From a methanogenic archaeon ISO4-H5 (GTDB taxonomy: Archaea > Thermoplasmatota > Thermoplasmata > Methanomassiliicoccales > Methanomethylophilaceae), in the NCBI GenBank assembly GCA_001560915.1, contig CP014214.1, positions 1,116,001 through 1,180,000 of the forward strand: DNA of 64,000 bases. The letters run 5' to 3'. A model generated the notes under the pieces. That model was not told where the DNA came from. It did no database searches and saw nothing but the letters and a program-made list of their open reading frames with translations. Below are positions 45,391-53,970 of this stretch, in pieces. Position numbers and translations under genes: made by a program. The first letter of the stretch is position 1, and every line of letters starts with the position of its first letter.

Positions 45391-46000
45391 TCCCACACAT
45401 CTTTTCGACGGCCACATCTCGGATAAGACCCGCGACCGCGCGAAGATCATCTCGGCTCTCACCCAGCCACAGTTCGCATCTATCGTTCTATTTGCCATCG
45501 TGTGTCTGGTATGCACTTCCGTAACCGAATACCTGGTCATCTACGGCATAAGCGTGTTCTTCGGATGCATTTTCCCCATCATCGAAGTACTCTACTACTC
45601 CAAGAAGTTCCATAACGACGACGGCGATGTTGTCAGACGCGAAGACCGTTTCGCTCCACTGCTGCTTGGTACATTTTCATACGTTCTAGGAGTGCTGGCA
45701 CTGTGGCTTGTGCATGCGCCTAACCTCATCTTCGTGCTGTTCATCTGCTATGCGGCGGTGACCTTCGCCATCACAATCATAACCAACTGGTGGAAGATCA
45801 GCATCCACGCCTGCGGCATGATCGGCCCCGGCATGGCCATCACCTACGCCTTCTTCCCGTGGGGACTCATCGTGTTCGCCACCGTGCCCTTCATCTGCTG
45901 GTCCAGGTACGTCCTGAGGAAGCACACCCCTGCCCAGATGGCCGGAGGAATCATCGTCGGATTCGTCATCACCGCTTTCATCTTCTGCCAGATGTTGTGA
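45377..46000 (+). CDS. PAP2-like membrane phosphatase
   Basis: 207 residues, about six membrane segments. KISIHACG and, near the C-terminus, SRYVLRKHTPAQMAGGIIVG match the second and third phosphatase motifs of the PAP2 superfamily (S-R-x5-H-T). Probably a lipid phosphatase. Coupled to the kinase-like gene upstream. Confidence 0.75.
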   Translation: MAIHDPTHLFDGHISDKTRDRAKIISALTQPQFASIVLFAIVCLVCTSVTEYLVIYGISVFFGCIFPIIEVLYYSKKFHNDDGDVVRREDRFAPLLLGTFSYVLGVLALWLVHAPNLIFVLFICYAAVTFAITIITNWWKISIHACGMIGPGMAITYAFFPWGLIVFATVPFICWSRYVLRKHTPAQMAGGIIVGFVITAFIFCQML

Positions 46001-46168
46001 AACCGCAGAAAGGATTCGCATGCACCCTTGTCCCGAACATTAGCGAGACTTCATTAACTCCTTAACTAAATCGTACACTTTGTAATAGAACATATTGGTT
46101 TATACATCCAAAATGAAAAATATTGCTATTAAAATTTGTTAAAGGATAAGGAATCGGATGAACATAAA

Positions 46169-46381
46169 ATGGAAAACAATCAATTTTGGATTATGATCTT
46201 GGTCGTTGGCGGGCTCCTTATTCTTGCCAATGCTATTTTATGCTTCGTTGCAGGCGGAATTGTATCTAATCATTCTCTGAGTGCAAGATTCAACCTCGGT
46301 GGAATTTGCCTATTTGTAGTATTGATTCTTTTCATCGGCACGACAGTCATAAAGATAGTGCAAGTGAGAAAAAAGATCTAA
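46169..46381 (+). CDS. Small two-segment membrane protein
   Basis: 70 residues from the ATG at 46169; a TTG at 46136 is in frame. Two hydrophobic segments, WIMILVVGGLLILANAILCF and LGGICLFVVLILFIGTTVI, and a basic C-terminus (VRKKI). A/T-rich codons unlike its neighbours suggest recent acquisition. No family recognised. Confidence 0.55.
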   Translation: MENNQFWIMILVVGGLLILANAILCFVAGGIVSNHSLSARFNLGGICLFVVLILFIGTTVIKIVQVRKKI

Positions 46382-46734
46382 GGGCATGCATAGACAGATC
46401 TAGGTTTCACTTACTTCACTCAAAACCTTCGACCACTGAAGGTCACATAGAACAAAAAATAGTCAGGAGCCTAATATCTCGATGTAATCCTCTAAACATC
46501 GTTTCAACTCTAATGGATGACTGTGTTGAATGAGTCCTAGTTCAGCATCACTTCACCTCTCCAGAAAAATCTCCCAGGGGATATCGTATAGCGAATGTCC
46601 CTATTACATCTGAGACTCATCCCTCCGAATAGTCTTCTTGCACGTAGCCCCGAACTGTTCTTGAAACGAGAAGAATGCGTTTACAATCCGAAAATACCGA
46701 TAAACAATTAATAACGCGCGTGATTAAGGGTGTT
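46382..46734. other. 353-base non-coding or decayed stretch
   Basis: No frame longer than a few dozen codons carries recognisable family sequence, and stops occur in all frames. The last 60 bases before 46735 are A/T-rich and probably hold the promoter of the dikinase operon. Confidence 0.4.
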
Positions 46735-49353
46735 ATGGTATCAGGAACACCCCGCCCGGTAGTACAGCTGAATTCGTCCGACCTCGGAATAGAACTTGTC
46801 GGAGGCAAAGGAGTAAACATCGCAAAGATGATCTCCAACGGATTCAACGTACCGCCCGCGTTCGCTGTCACCGTCGATGCATATGAGATGTTCCTCGACC
46901 GCAACGGCCTGAGAGACCGCATCTCCGAGATTCTTGACAAGACCGATTTCGATGACGACGCATCCCTCAACGCATCCTCCGAGGAAATCCGCGGCCTGTT
47001 CCTGAACGCGGAGATCGGGGATGAGGAGTTAGTGGATTTGAAGAAGGCACGCGGAGAGCTCATCGGCGAGTATTTCGCCGTCCGTTCATCCGCGGTCGCC
47101 GAGGATTTGGCGGATGCAAGCTTCGCGGGACAGCAGGACACTTACCTGAATGTGCAGAGGCACGAGGTCATCCGCATGATCCTGACCTGCTGGGCCTCCT
47201 ACTGGAACGCCCGCGCCATGAAATACCGCCATGACGCATCTAAAGACCATCTCTCATCTGGAATGGCCGTCGTGGTCCAGAAGATGGTCAAATCGGAGAT
47301 CAGCGGAGTCATGTTCACCTCCGACCCCGTATCGGGAACCGAAAGGGTCATCATCGAAGCCTCCTGGGGACTGGGCGAATCAATCGTGTCGGGACTTGTC
47401 ACCCCCGACAGCTACCTCCTCACCAAACCCGCACTCGAGGTGGAGGATTTCACCGTCAACGTCAAAGAGAAGGGATACTACCTGATAGACGGGAAGGATC
47501 AGCTCATCGATCTGCCCAAGGAGAAGGCTGAGGCGCGCTGTGCGGACGATTCCATCCTGAAGATGATCGGAGAGCAGGGTCTCGCCCTGGAAAAGCACTT
47601 CGGATGCCCTCAGGATGTGGAATGGGGTGTCGAAGACGGACAGGTGTACATCCTCCAATCCAGGAACATCACCACCCTTCCCGATTCCTGCGAGAAAGAT
47701 GATATCCTGTGGTCCAGAGGTTACGGGGACGAGTACTGGGCAGATGCCACCACACCCATGTTCTACACGGTCATGGGCAGGATGCTCACCGACTACGTCA
47801 ATCACGAAGGAGCGCACATGATGGGTTACAAGGACCTGGAATCCGGACCCCTCACCAAGCTTCACAAATCAAGGGTGTACTTCTCCGCCACCGTTCTGGA
47901 GAGGATCTTCGCCCACTATCCCAAATTCATACGCTCGAGGGAACTCCTCGAATACTTCCCTGCCAAGGAGCAGGAGAGGATCGCCGCCTACGGCAACGAT
48001 TACTACGGAACCGTCAAGTCCCAGATATGTCTTTTATTCAGGGACAGGGACGGTATGATCTGGAAGACCGACAAGGTCTACAGGAAGTGGGCGGAGGGAT
48101 TCCTGGAACTCTGTAAGGAGTTCGACGCGAACGATCTCACCAAGATCTCCGATGCGGAACTAGCCGACTGGTACTACCGCATTCAGAAGGGTTCCACCAA
48201 GCACTATCAGCTCATCCGTTACGGAATGGTATCCCATTCCATCATGACCAACCTCCTGGTCAAGAACTGGTGCGCCAAATGGCTGAAGGACGACGGTACG
48301 ATCTACGCAGGACTGATGTCCGCACCCGAGGACAACAAGACGGTGGAGACCAACAAGGGCTTCTCAGACATGGGTAAGGCCCTCAGGGACGACCCCGCCA
48401 CCCTGGAGAAGGCGGAGAGCATGCCTGCGAAAGAGTTCGTCCAGTGGCTGCAGACCTCCGACTCACCCTTCAAGGAAGCATACAACTCATTCATCAAGGA
48501 ATTCGGCCACAGGTCCGGCACCAGGGAGCTCAACGCCCTCAGGTGGGCGGAAGATCCCGAGTACATCATGGGCGTGGCCATACAGATGGCCAAGGGAGAC
48601 TCCGACCTCAGGGAGGAGTTCGACCACAGCGTCGAGCGCAGGAAGGCCACCGAAGAAGAGGTCCGCTCCAAGCTCGGCTTCTTCAAGAGGTTCCTGCTGT
48701 TCAAGGTCCTCGGCTATGCACGCACTTACCTAACATTCAGGGAGAACCAGAGGTTCTACCTCGACCACATGATGTACAGGAACAGGCTCATCTTCCTCGA
48801 AGAGGGCAGGAGGCTCTGCGAGAAGGGCCTCATCGACGAACCCGACGACATATTCTTCCTGGAGGACACCGAGGCAATCGGCATCCTGCAGGGTAAGGAG
48901 ATGCCTGACATCAGGAACGTGATTGCACCCCGCAAGGCGGAGTTCATGAAGTACCGCGACAGACTGCCTCCGAAGTTCCTGCTCAACGGAGAGGACTTCG
49001 ACGACGAACCCATCTCCCACGGGGCCACCCTGGTAGGTGCGGCATCCAGTCCCGGCAACTACACCGGACGCATCAGGGTCATCATGGACGTGAGGGATCT
49101 GGGACAGGTGGAGAAAGGAGAGATCCTGGTCACCAGCAACACCGACCCCGGATGGACCGTGGTCTTCTCCAAACTGGGAGGACTCATCACCGAGACGGGA
49201 GGAATCCTCTGCCATGGAGCGGTCATCTCACGCGAATACCGCATCCCCGCGGTAACCGCCGTCAAATCGGCAACTACCATCCTTAAGACCGGAGACATGG
49301 TTTCCATAAACGGAAGCAAAGGAGAGGTAACAATCCTGGAGGAACAAGAATGA
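46735..49353 (+). CDS. PEP-utilising dikinase, rifampicin-phosphotransferase-like
   Basis: 872 residues from the ATG at 46735. An ATP-grasp domain like the PPDK N-terminus (about 1-320): GGKGVNIAKMISNGFNVPPAFAVT, FAVRSSAVAEDLADASFAGQQDT and DVEWGVEDGQVYILQSRNIT. A middle helical domain follows, then a swivelling phosphohistidine domain with GGILCHGAVISREYRIPAV (H827). It ends there without the PEP-binding barrel of PEP synthase, the layout of rifampicin phosphotransferase (Rph). The acceptor is unknown. ATGA overlap with the next gene. Confidence 0.82.
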   Translation: MVSGTPRPVVQLNSSDLGIELVGGKGVNIAKMISNGFNVPPAFAVTVDAYEMFLDRNGLRDRISEILDKTDFDDDASLNASSEEIRGLFLNAEIGDEELVDLKKARGELIGEYFAVRSSAVAEDLADASFAGQQDTYLNVQRHEVIRMILTCWASYWNARAMKYRHDASKDHLSSGMAVVVQKMVKSEISGVMFTSDPVSGTERVIIEASWGLGESIVSGLVTPDSYLLTKPALEVEDFTVNVKEKGYYLIDGKDQLIDLPKEKAEARCADDSILKMIGEQGLALEKHFGCPQDVEWGVEDGQVYILQSRNITTLPDSCEKDDILWSRGYGDEYWADATTPMFYTVMGRMLTDYVNHEGAHMMGYKDLESGPLTKLHKSRVYFSATVLERIFAHYPKFIRSRELLEYFPAKEQERIAAYGNDYYGTVKSQICLLFRDRDGMIWKTDKVYRKWAEGFLELCKEFDANDLTKISDAELADWYYRIQKGSTKHYQLIRYGMVSHSIMTNLLVKNWCAKWLKDDGTIYAGLMSAPEDNKTVETNKGFSDMGKALRDDPATLEKAESMPAKEFVQWLQTSDSPFKEAYNSFIKEFGHRSGTRELNALRWAEDPEYIMGVAIQMAKGDSDLREEFDHSVERRKATEEEVRSKLGFFKRFLLFKVLGYARTYLTFRENQRFYLDHMMYRNRLIFLEEGRRLCEKGLIDEPDDIFFLEDTEAIGILQGKEMPDIRNVIAPRKAEFMKYRDRLPPKFLLNGEDFDDEPISHGATLVGAASSPGNYTGRIRVIMDVRDLGQVEKGEILVTSNTDPGWTVVFSKLGGLITETGGILCHGAVISREYRIPAVTAVKSATTILKTGDMVSINGSKGEVTILEEQE

Positions 49354-50222
49354 ACGACAACCCCGAATGGAACGAGAGCTATTACTTCAACCTGCACGAC
49401 CACTCCAACGGAGTGACCGTGTTCATGAGGATCGGCAACAAACCCAACAAGAACGAGAAATCGATCTTCCTGTTCGTCATCGAGAAGAACAGGGTCTGCG
49501 GAATGAGGAACGCGATCCCCTGTGATGATGACAAGACCTCCTGCTGCGGCCTCAGATTCGCTCTGGAGGATAAGGTCTGGCACATCACCTATAACGGCCC
49601 CCTCTTCGACACCGCTTCGGAGAAACCGGTCCCCCTGATGTCCTCCATGGATCTCCGCTGGACACCCGTCAACCCCGAGATGGATTACCGCGACTGCGTC
49701 GACGCCCACGGCACCGCACTGTCCGCCAGCACCGCCTCCGAGCACTATGAGCAGTTCGGAGTGGTATCAGGCAAACTGACCGTCGGAGACGCCGACTACG
49801 ACATCTCCGCCACCGGAGAACGCGACAAGAGCGTCGGAGTGCGCGACTGGGGAGCGTCCAAGATGTGGATGTGGCTGAACTCGGTCTACGGCACCGATGT
49901 GGGATTCAACGCGACCAAACTCTGCACCGCATTCGGCGATGTGGATGCGGGATTCTACGGAACGGCGGAATCCAACGACCCCGTCGTCAAGATCGATATT
50001 GATGTCCACTACGACGGAAACATGCCTACCGGTTACGACATGACCATGCACGGCAAGAGCGGGAAGGCATACGAGGTGAAAGCCAAGATCCTCGGCAAGG
50101 CCGTCCTCCCCATGCAGGGAAGCAAGGACATGCTCCTCATCGAGACCATCTCCGAGACCGTCATGGACGGCCGCACCGGATACGGAATCGCGGAGTTCCT
50201 CATCCCTGCTCAGAAGCAGTAA
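49350..50222 (+). CDS. Lipocalin-like/AttH-like protein linked to dikinase
   Basis: 290 residues, beta-rich, no signal peptide. It begins NPEWNESYYFNLHDHSNGVTVFMRIG and contains GERDKSVGVRDWGASKMWMWL and GYGIAEFLI, the pattern of DUF7064/7065 two-barrel proteins related to AttH/CrtC. Overlaps the dikinase stop by four bases, so the two act together, perhaps binding the small hydrophobic acceptor. That is inference. Confidence 0.68.
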   Translation: MNDNPEWNESYYFNLHDHSNGVTVFMRIGNKPNKNEKSIFLFVIEKNRVCGMRNAIPCDDDKTSCCGLRFALEDKVWHITYNGPLFDTASEKPVPLMSSMDLRWTPVNPEMDYRDCVDAHGTALSASTASEHYEQFGVVSGKLTVGDADYDISATGERDKSVGVRDWGASKMWMWLNSVYGTDVGFNATKLCTAFGDVDAGFYGTAESNDPVVKIDIDVHYDGNMPTGYDMTMHGKSGKAYEVKAKILGKAVLPMQGSKDMLLIETISETVMDGRTGYGIAEFLIPAQKQ

Positions 50223-50235
50223 AGTCATTCCAACG

Positions 50236-50261
50236 CCGGGGCTCTCCCCGGCCCTATTTTT
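50236..50261 (+). terminator. Hairpin plus T-run terminator
   Basis: GCCGGGG/CCCCGGC around CTCT, followed by five T (50257-50261). It ends the dikinase operon and may also serve the convergent gene. Confidence 0.7.
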
Positions 50262-50271
50262 CTAGCAAAAC

Positions 50272-50979
50272 TCAAAGACCCAGAAGTACCAGGACTACGG
50301 CTATGCAGACGGGGATTACGATGTTGTCCAAGTCTCCAGGCACGACCGCTTCCGCAACGGAAGCGATGATTCCGGCAAGAGCGGCATAACCCACTGCTGC
50401 CACAGCAGTCACATAGGGGACGCGGGACACAGGGATCATTCCTTGGGAAACGAGCCATCCGTAGTAGGCTATGATAATCAGGGATACGATGAAGGTGGCG
50501 AAGAACACTGCCAAGCTGCCTTCGGCGGATTTCCCGTTGATGATCTTGTGCTTACCGAACTTCCTGCCGATGACACTGCCGAAGCCGTCGCCGCGGGTCA
50601 TGGCAACGATTGCTATAGTAGCGGCAAGCCAATGGTCGAAGAAGAATGCCACCATTACGATGATGGTCATCACGTAGAGGAACAGTCCGTAGCGGTGACC
50701 CATGTCGCTGGTGATAGCACCGAGCTTGGAATCCGATACAGGATTGCCGGGGAACATGGCCAGGAACAGGATGATCTCGAAAGGTATCGCGAAGAACACC
50801 AGCATGATCCAGTTAGCCGTGAAGGCCCACCATACATAGATAAAGGCTCCCACACCGATGTGAACGATCTTGCGGACATCCCAGTTCCATCCTTTCTTCT
50901 GAACGAACTGACTGAGACCCAATGCGGCCGCAATGATGAGGTAAACGAGAATCAATGCAATGATGTCCTGGGTCTCCAT
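50272..50979 (-). CDS. Dolichol-kinase/CTP-dependent lipid kinase-like membrane protein
   Basis: 235 residues, about seven membrane segments. WDVRKIVHIGVGAFIYVWW near the N-terminus and GDGFGSVIGRKFGKHKIINGKSAEGSLAVF form the SEC59/VTE6/CdsA-related signature (GDxxAS-x-G-x-x-G..K-x-x-x-GK-S-x-E-G). It probably phosphorylates a polyprenol or isoprenoid alcohol for archaeal lipid or glycan synthesis. Confidence 0.82.
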   Translation of the reverse strand: METQDIIALILVYLIIAAALGLSQFVQKKGWNWDVRKIVHIGVGAFIYVWWAFTANWIMLVFFAIPFEIILFLAMFPGNPVSDSKLGAITSDMGHRYGLFLYVMTIIVMVAFFFDHWLAATIAIVAMTRGDGFGSVIGRKFGKHKIINGKSAEGSLAVFFATFIVSLIIIAYYGWLVSQGMIPVSRVPYVTAVAAVGYAALAGIIASVAEAVVPGDLDNIVIPVCIAVVLVLLGL

Positions 50980-51062
50980 GTTACACGTCCTTAACGCTAA
51001 TATCTCGGGACATGGTCCCCAGGTTCATATAACCTATCCTCGGGGAGCATCATAAAAAGGGG

Positions 51063-51081
51063 CCCCCTGGTCATCCGGGGG
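51063..51081 (-). terminator. G/C-rich hairpin downstream of small membrane gene
   Basis: CCCCC (51063-51067) and GGGGG (51077-51081) pair around a nine-base loop 20 bases after the stop of the 91-residue gene. Confidence 0.45.
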
Positions 51082-51100
51082 TAAGAGGTTTATGTGAATT

Positions 51101-51376
51101 TCACTTCTTTTCCATCTCACGGTCGACTTCGGTGACATCGCCGAGAGTCATACTGCTGTACTCATGGGATTTGTCCTTCTTCGTGAAGAAGAAGATGGTG
51201 CCGGAGATGAGGTAGATTATCGCCAGACCGAATCCGAGTACGAGGACTATGACCACGATTAGAGCCACGATGGTCTCGAGGAGATTTGTGTACCAAGCGT
51301 ATATAAGCGCGGCCAGTAGCGCGATGAGCACCACAACGGCCGCGATTGCATAGCCGTCTTCCTTGGACATGTTCAT
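51101..51376 (-). CDS. Small two-segment membrane protein
   Basis: 91 residues. Two hydrophobic segments (YAIAAVVVLIALLAALIYAW and TIVALIVVIVLVLGFGLAII) followed by a charged tail (TKKDKSHEYSS ... EVDREMEKK). Its start overlaps the AIM24 stop by one base, so the genes are coupled. Function unknown. Confidence 0.75.
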   Translation of the reverse strand: MNMSKEDGYAIAAVVVLIALLAALIYAWYTNLLETIVALIVVIVLVLGFGLAIIYLISGTIFFFTKKDKSHEYSSMTLGDVTEVDREMEKK

Positions 51377-52053
51377 CAGTTCTGCTGGTTGGGCAGGAAG
51401 GGAGCCAGGGCCAGAGCCAGGTCGGAAATGGTCATGGACTGGATGACAACTTTTCCGGGACCGGTCAGAGTGGTCACGAACAGTCCTTCGCCGCTGAAGA
51501 GTGCGTTCTTGATTCCGGTGGATGCGATATCGTATTTGACGCCTTCCTGCCAGGCAACTGCGTTGGCAGTGGAGACCTTGAGAACCTGTCCGGGCTGAAG
51601 GTCGATGACGTTGAAATCTCCGCAGGCGTGGATGAATGCCATTCCGGTTCCGGAAAGCTTCTGGAGGATGAGTCCCTCTCCGCCGAAGAAGATGGAACCG
51701 AGCTTCTTCTGGAAGGCCATGTCGAGATTAACAGTCTTCTCGCTGCAGAGGTATGCGGTCTTCTGACAGAGCCAAGCTCCTTTTCCTACATCGATATCGA
51801 GGATTTTTCCGGGTGCGTTTCCTGCAAGGCTGACGGTTCCGGGACCGTTGGCGGCGGTGTAGTTGACAAGCATGAAGGAGGATCCGGAAAGGGACCTCTT
51901 GAGTCCGGAAAGGAATCCGCCCTCCATCTTGGAAGCCATGGTTACATTGCCGGACATGGTGACCATTGCGCCGGCCTGAGACTGTAAAGTCTCTCCGGGC
52001 TCGATCTCGGCGTTCACGAACTGAAGGTTGCTACCGGTAATAGTGTATTTCAT
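51376..52053 (-). CDS. AIM24/TIGR00266-family protein
   Basis: 225 residues, beta-rich. EPGETLQSQAGAMVTMSGNV, SSFMLVNYTAANGPGTVSLAG and ILDIDVGKGAWLCQKTAYLCS are typical of the AIM24 family of unknown function (mitochondrial biogenesis in yeast, membrane-related in prokaryotes). First gene of a two-gene operon with the 91-residue membrane protein. Confidence 0.88.
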   Translation of the reverse strand: MKYTITGSNLQFVNAEIEPGETLQSQAGAMVTMSGNVTMASKMEGGFLSGLKRSLSGSSFMLVNYTAANGPGTVSLAGNAPGKILDIDVGKGAWLCQKTAYLCSEKTVNLDMAFQKKLGSIFFGGEGLILQKLSGTGMAFIHACGDFNVIDLQPGQVLKVSTANAVAWQEGVKYDIASTGIKNALFSGEGLFVTTLTGPGKVVIQSMTISDLALALAPFLPNQQN

Positions 52054-52114
52054 GCACCCTAAATCGGGATATTGCTTTAAAAAGCTTGATACGAAAAAGT
52101 ACAGCTAAGAAGGA

Positions 52115-52130
52115 CTCCCCCGAAGGGGAG
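52115..52130 (-). terminator. UUCG-tetraloop terminator hairpin
   Basis: On the minus strand CTCCCC-TTCG-GGGGAG forms a six-pair stem closed by a stable UUCG loop, just past the stop of the gene at 52161. The same stem and loop occur after the paralogue at 52927. Confidence 0.65.
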
Positions 52131-52160
52131 TAAGAGGTTTCAGTGACTGTCCTTAGGGAT

Positions 52161-52778
52161 TCACATTCCAAACTTGGCCTTGACATCGCTGTCAAGGAGG
52201 CCCATGAACATGAAGACTCCGATGATCATCATGCAGATTCCGATGGGGATGGTGATGATACCGAAGAGGGCGATGACACCACCGATGATGGTGAGGAGGA
52301 ACAGGATGAGGAGGATGATCCAAACGATCTTGTCCACGACAGAGTCCTTTCCGTCGGTGATCTTCTTGTAGAGGAAGAATGCGATAACACCGATGATAAT
52401 GTCGATTACTCCGTTTGCGAGGAGAGCGTTGTTGAAGAAGCCGCCGATGATCTCGAAGACTCCGCCAACGATGCGCACCATTGCGAAGACCTTGACGAAC
52501 TCGCAGATGATGTCGAATTTGTCGTTGAGTGCTCCGCCGCTTACGCCGAGTTTGTCACTGATTACGTTAGATCCGGTCTGACCCCTGACCCTCTGTGCGA
52601 AGGCAAGGTAGAGGAATCCTCCGATGAAGGTTCCCACTGCTACGATGATGTTGGCGACCTGAATGTCGCTTCCATCGACAACCTCCCAGATCATGGTGAC
52701 GATGGCCATCACGATGGAGACAATGGCAAGGATGAGCAGTGCGAGACCGGCATGGTCCTGGTTATCAAAGAATGCCAT
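52161..52778 (-). CDS. Multi-pass membrane protein, tandem paralogue 1
   Basis: 205 residues from the ATG at 52778; longer frames run into the intergenic region. About six hydrophobic segments. Starts MAFFDNQDHAGLALLILAIV and contains KITDGKDSVVDKIVWIILLI, matching the neighbour's KINDGQESLGDKIIWIVLVV. The repeated xGKDSxxDKIxWI motif and the end (VKAKFGM / VRDQFGI) show that the two genes are tandem duplicates. Function unknown. Confidence 0.8.
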   Translation of the reverse strand: MAFFDNQDHAGLALLILAIVSIVMAIVTMIWEVVDGSDIQVANIIVAVGTFIGGFLYLAFAQRVRGQTGSNVISDKLGVSGGALNDKFDIICEFVKVFAMVRIVGGVFEIIGGFFNNALLANGVIDIIIGVIAFFLYKKITDGKDSVVDKIVWIILLILFLLTIIGGVIALFGIITIPIGICMMIIGVFMFMGLLDSDVKAKFGM

Positions 52779-52895
52779 GCCCACTTGATGTAAAAATCTG
52801 CTATTAATACATTTTTCAGAATTTGTAAAAAAAATCAATATGCGTTGATACACAGAAGGTGTCCAACGAAAAAAAAACGAGAAAGAAAAGTGATT

Positions 52896-52911
52896 CTCCC
52901 CCGAAGGGGAG
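52896..52911 (-). terminator. UUCG-tetraloop terminator hairpin (second copy)
   Basis: On the minus strand CTCCCC-TTCG-GGGGAG, followed by a T-rich tract (plus-strand A-run at 52869-52877). It ends the gene at 52927 and duplicates the hairpin at 52115, so the terminator was copied with the gene. Confidence 0.68.
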
Positions 52912-52926
52912 AAAGGAAGTTTTAGC

Positions 52927-53532
52927 TCAGATTCCGAACTGGTCGCGGACGTTGATGACGTAGACCAGGAGGAGGAGGTAGAGGATACCCTCGATGATGG
53001 ATGCAATAGCTGCGATGATTGCAGATCCGAGGATTCCGATTCCGCCGATGACTCCACCGATGAATCCGAGGAGGAAGATGACGACGAGGACGATCCAGAT
53101 GATCTTGTCGCCGAGGGACTCCTGTCCATCGTTGATCTTCTTGTTGGCCCAGGTAAGGATCAGGAAGATGAGGATACCGACGATGACCTCGACTGCTCCG
53201 TTTGCCCACTCAGTGGCAATGAAGTAACCGATTCCGCCGATGATACCAGAAACAAGGCTGGCGTATGCAACAGCTGCGATGAAGGAGCTGATGACCTGGA
53301 ACTTGGAGTAGGATCCACCTTTGATGTCCTTTCCGAGCTTGAAGTAAACGATAGCTGCGATAAGAGCACCGACTCCGATGATTGCGTATCCGATCTTAGT
53401 GTTGGTTTCCCAATCTTTTGCGTAGTCCATCACGAAGGGACCGATGATGGAGAGGATTCCGGCGATAATCATGATGATTCCGCCGATCCAGAGCAGGAGA
53501 CCTGCGTTTTTGGTGTCGTCAAAGAATGACAT
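52927..53532 (-). CDS. Multi-pass membrane protein, tandem paralogue 2
   Basis: 201 residues, about six hydrophobic segments. Begins MSFFDDTKNAGLLLWIGGII; paralogous to the gene at 52161 over its whole length. It has its own promoter: the upstream region has a TATA-like TATATA on the minus strand (53554-53560). Function unknown. Confidence 0.8.
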   Translation of the reverse strand: MSFFDDTKNAGLLLWIGGIIMIIAGILSIIGPFVMDYAKDWETNTKIGYAIIGVGALIAAIVYFKLGKDIKGGSYSKFQVISSFIAAVAYASLVSGIIGGIGYFIATEWANGAVEVIVGILIFLILTWANKKINDGQESLGDKIIWIVLVVIFLLGFIGGVIGGIGILGSAIIAAIASIIEGILYLLLLVYVINVRDQFGI

Positions 53533-53693
53533 ACTGGATAATCGTTACGCCAGTATATATAGGATTCTATAAGAAAGGACTATTCTTTATAAACGAATCT
53601 GTCTGCGGGACCAATCAATTCGGATATCCCAGCATAACTTTTTACAAGCCAACCTTATGTTGGATAAATGGTTTTGAAGTTTAAAAGTAATAA

Positions 53694-53840
53694 TCACTTT
53701 TTCTTCTTCATCTTTTTCTCGAGCTTCTCGAGTTTCCTTTTGGCTTCGGAATCGCCTGCATCGGCCTTCTTCTGAAGCTCTGCGGCTTCGGCCTTGTCCT
53801 GCTGAGCCTTCTTGGTCAGCTGTTTCTTGCTCATAGGCAT
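53694..53840 (-). CDS. 48-residue lysine-rich small protein
   Basis: MPMSKKQLTKKAQQDKAEA at the start and LEKLEKKMKKKK at the end; over a third of residues are Lys or Glu and the whole is predicted helical. A GAGG ribosome-binding site precedes the ATG at 53840; the ATG at 53834 is the alternative start. The stop is TGA. Possibly a nucleic-acid or ribosome-associated helix; no family recognised. Confidence 0.6.
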   Translation of the reverse strand: MPMSKKQLTKKAQQDKAEAAELQKKADAGDSEAKRKLEKLEKKMKKKK

Positions 53841-53970
53841 GATATTTTCCTCGACCGTGAGTGTTCTTATCCCTATATACGGGTTTTTGAAATTGTTAAC
53901 CCAATTTCTGTCACCGAAGAAGAACCTAAATGGTAGTATTCCATAGTGTCAATGTTTCGGAGGGGACATA

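Noticed and set aside
46540-46660. Possible Cas4/RecB-like cysteine motif (ISYSECPYYI) in a short frame
   Set aside because: The frame is closed on both sides by stops after about 20 codons and no further nuclease motif is present.
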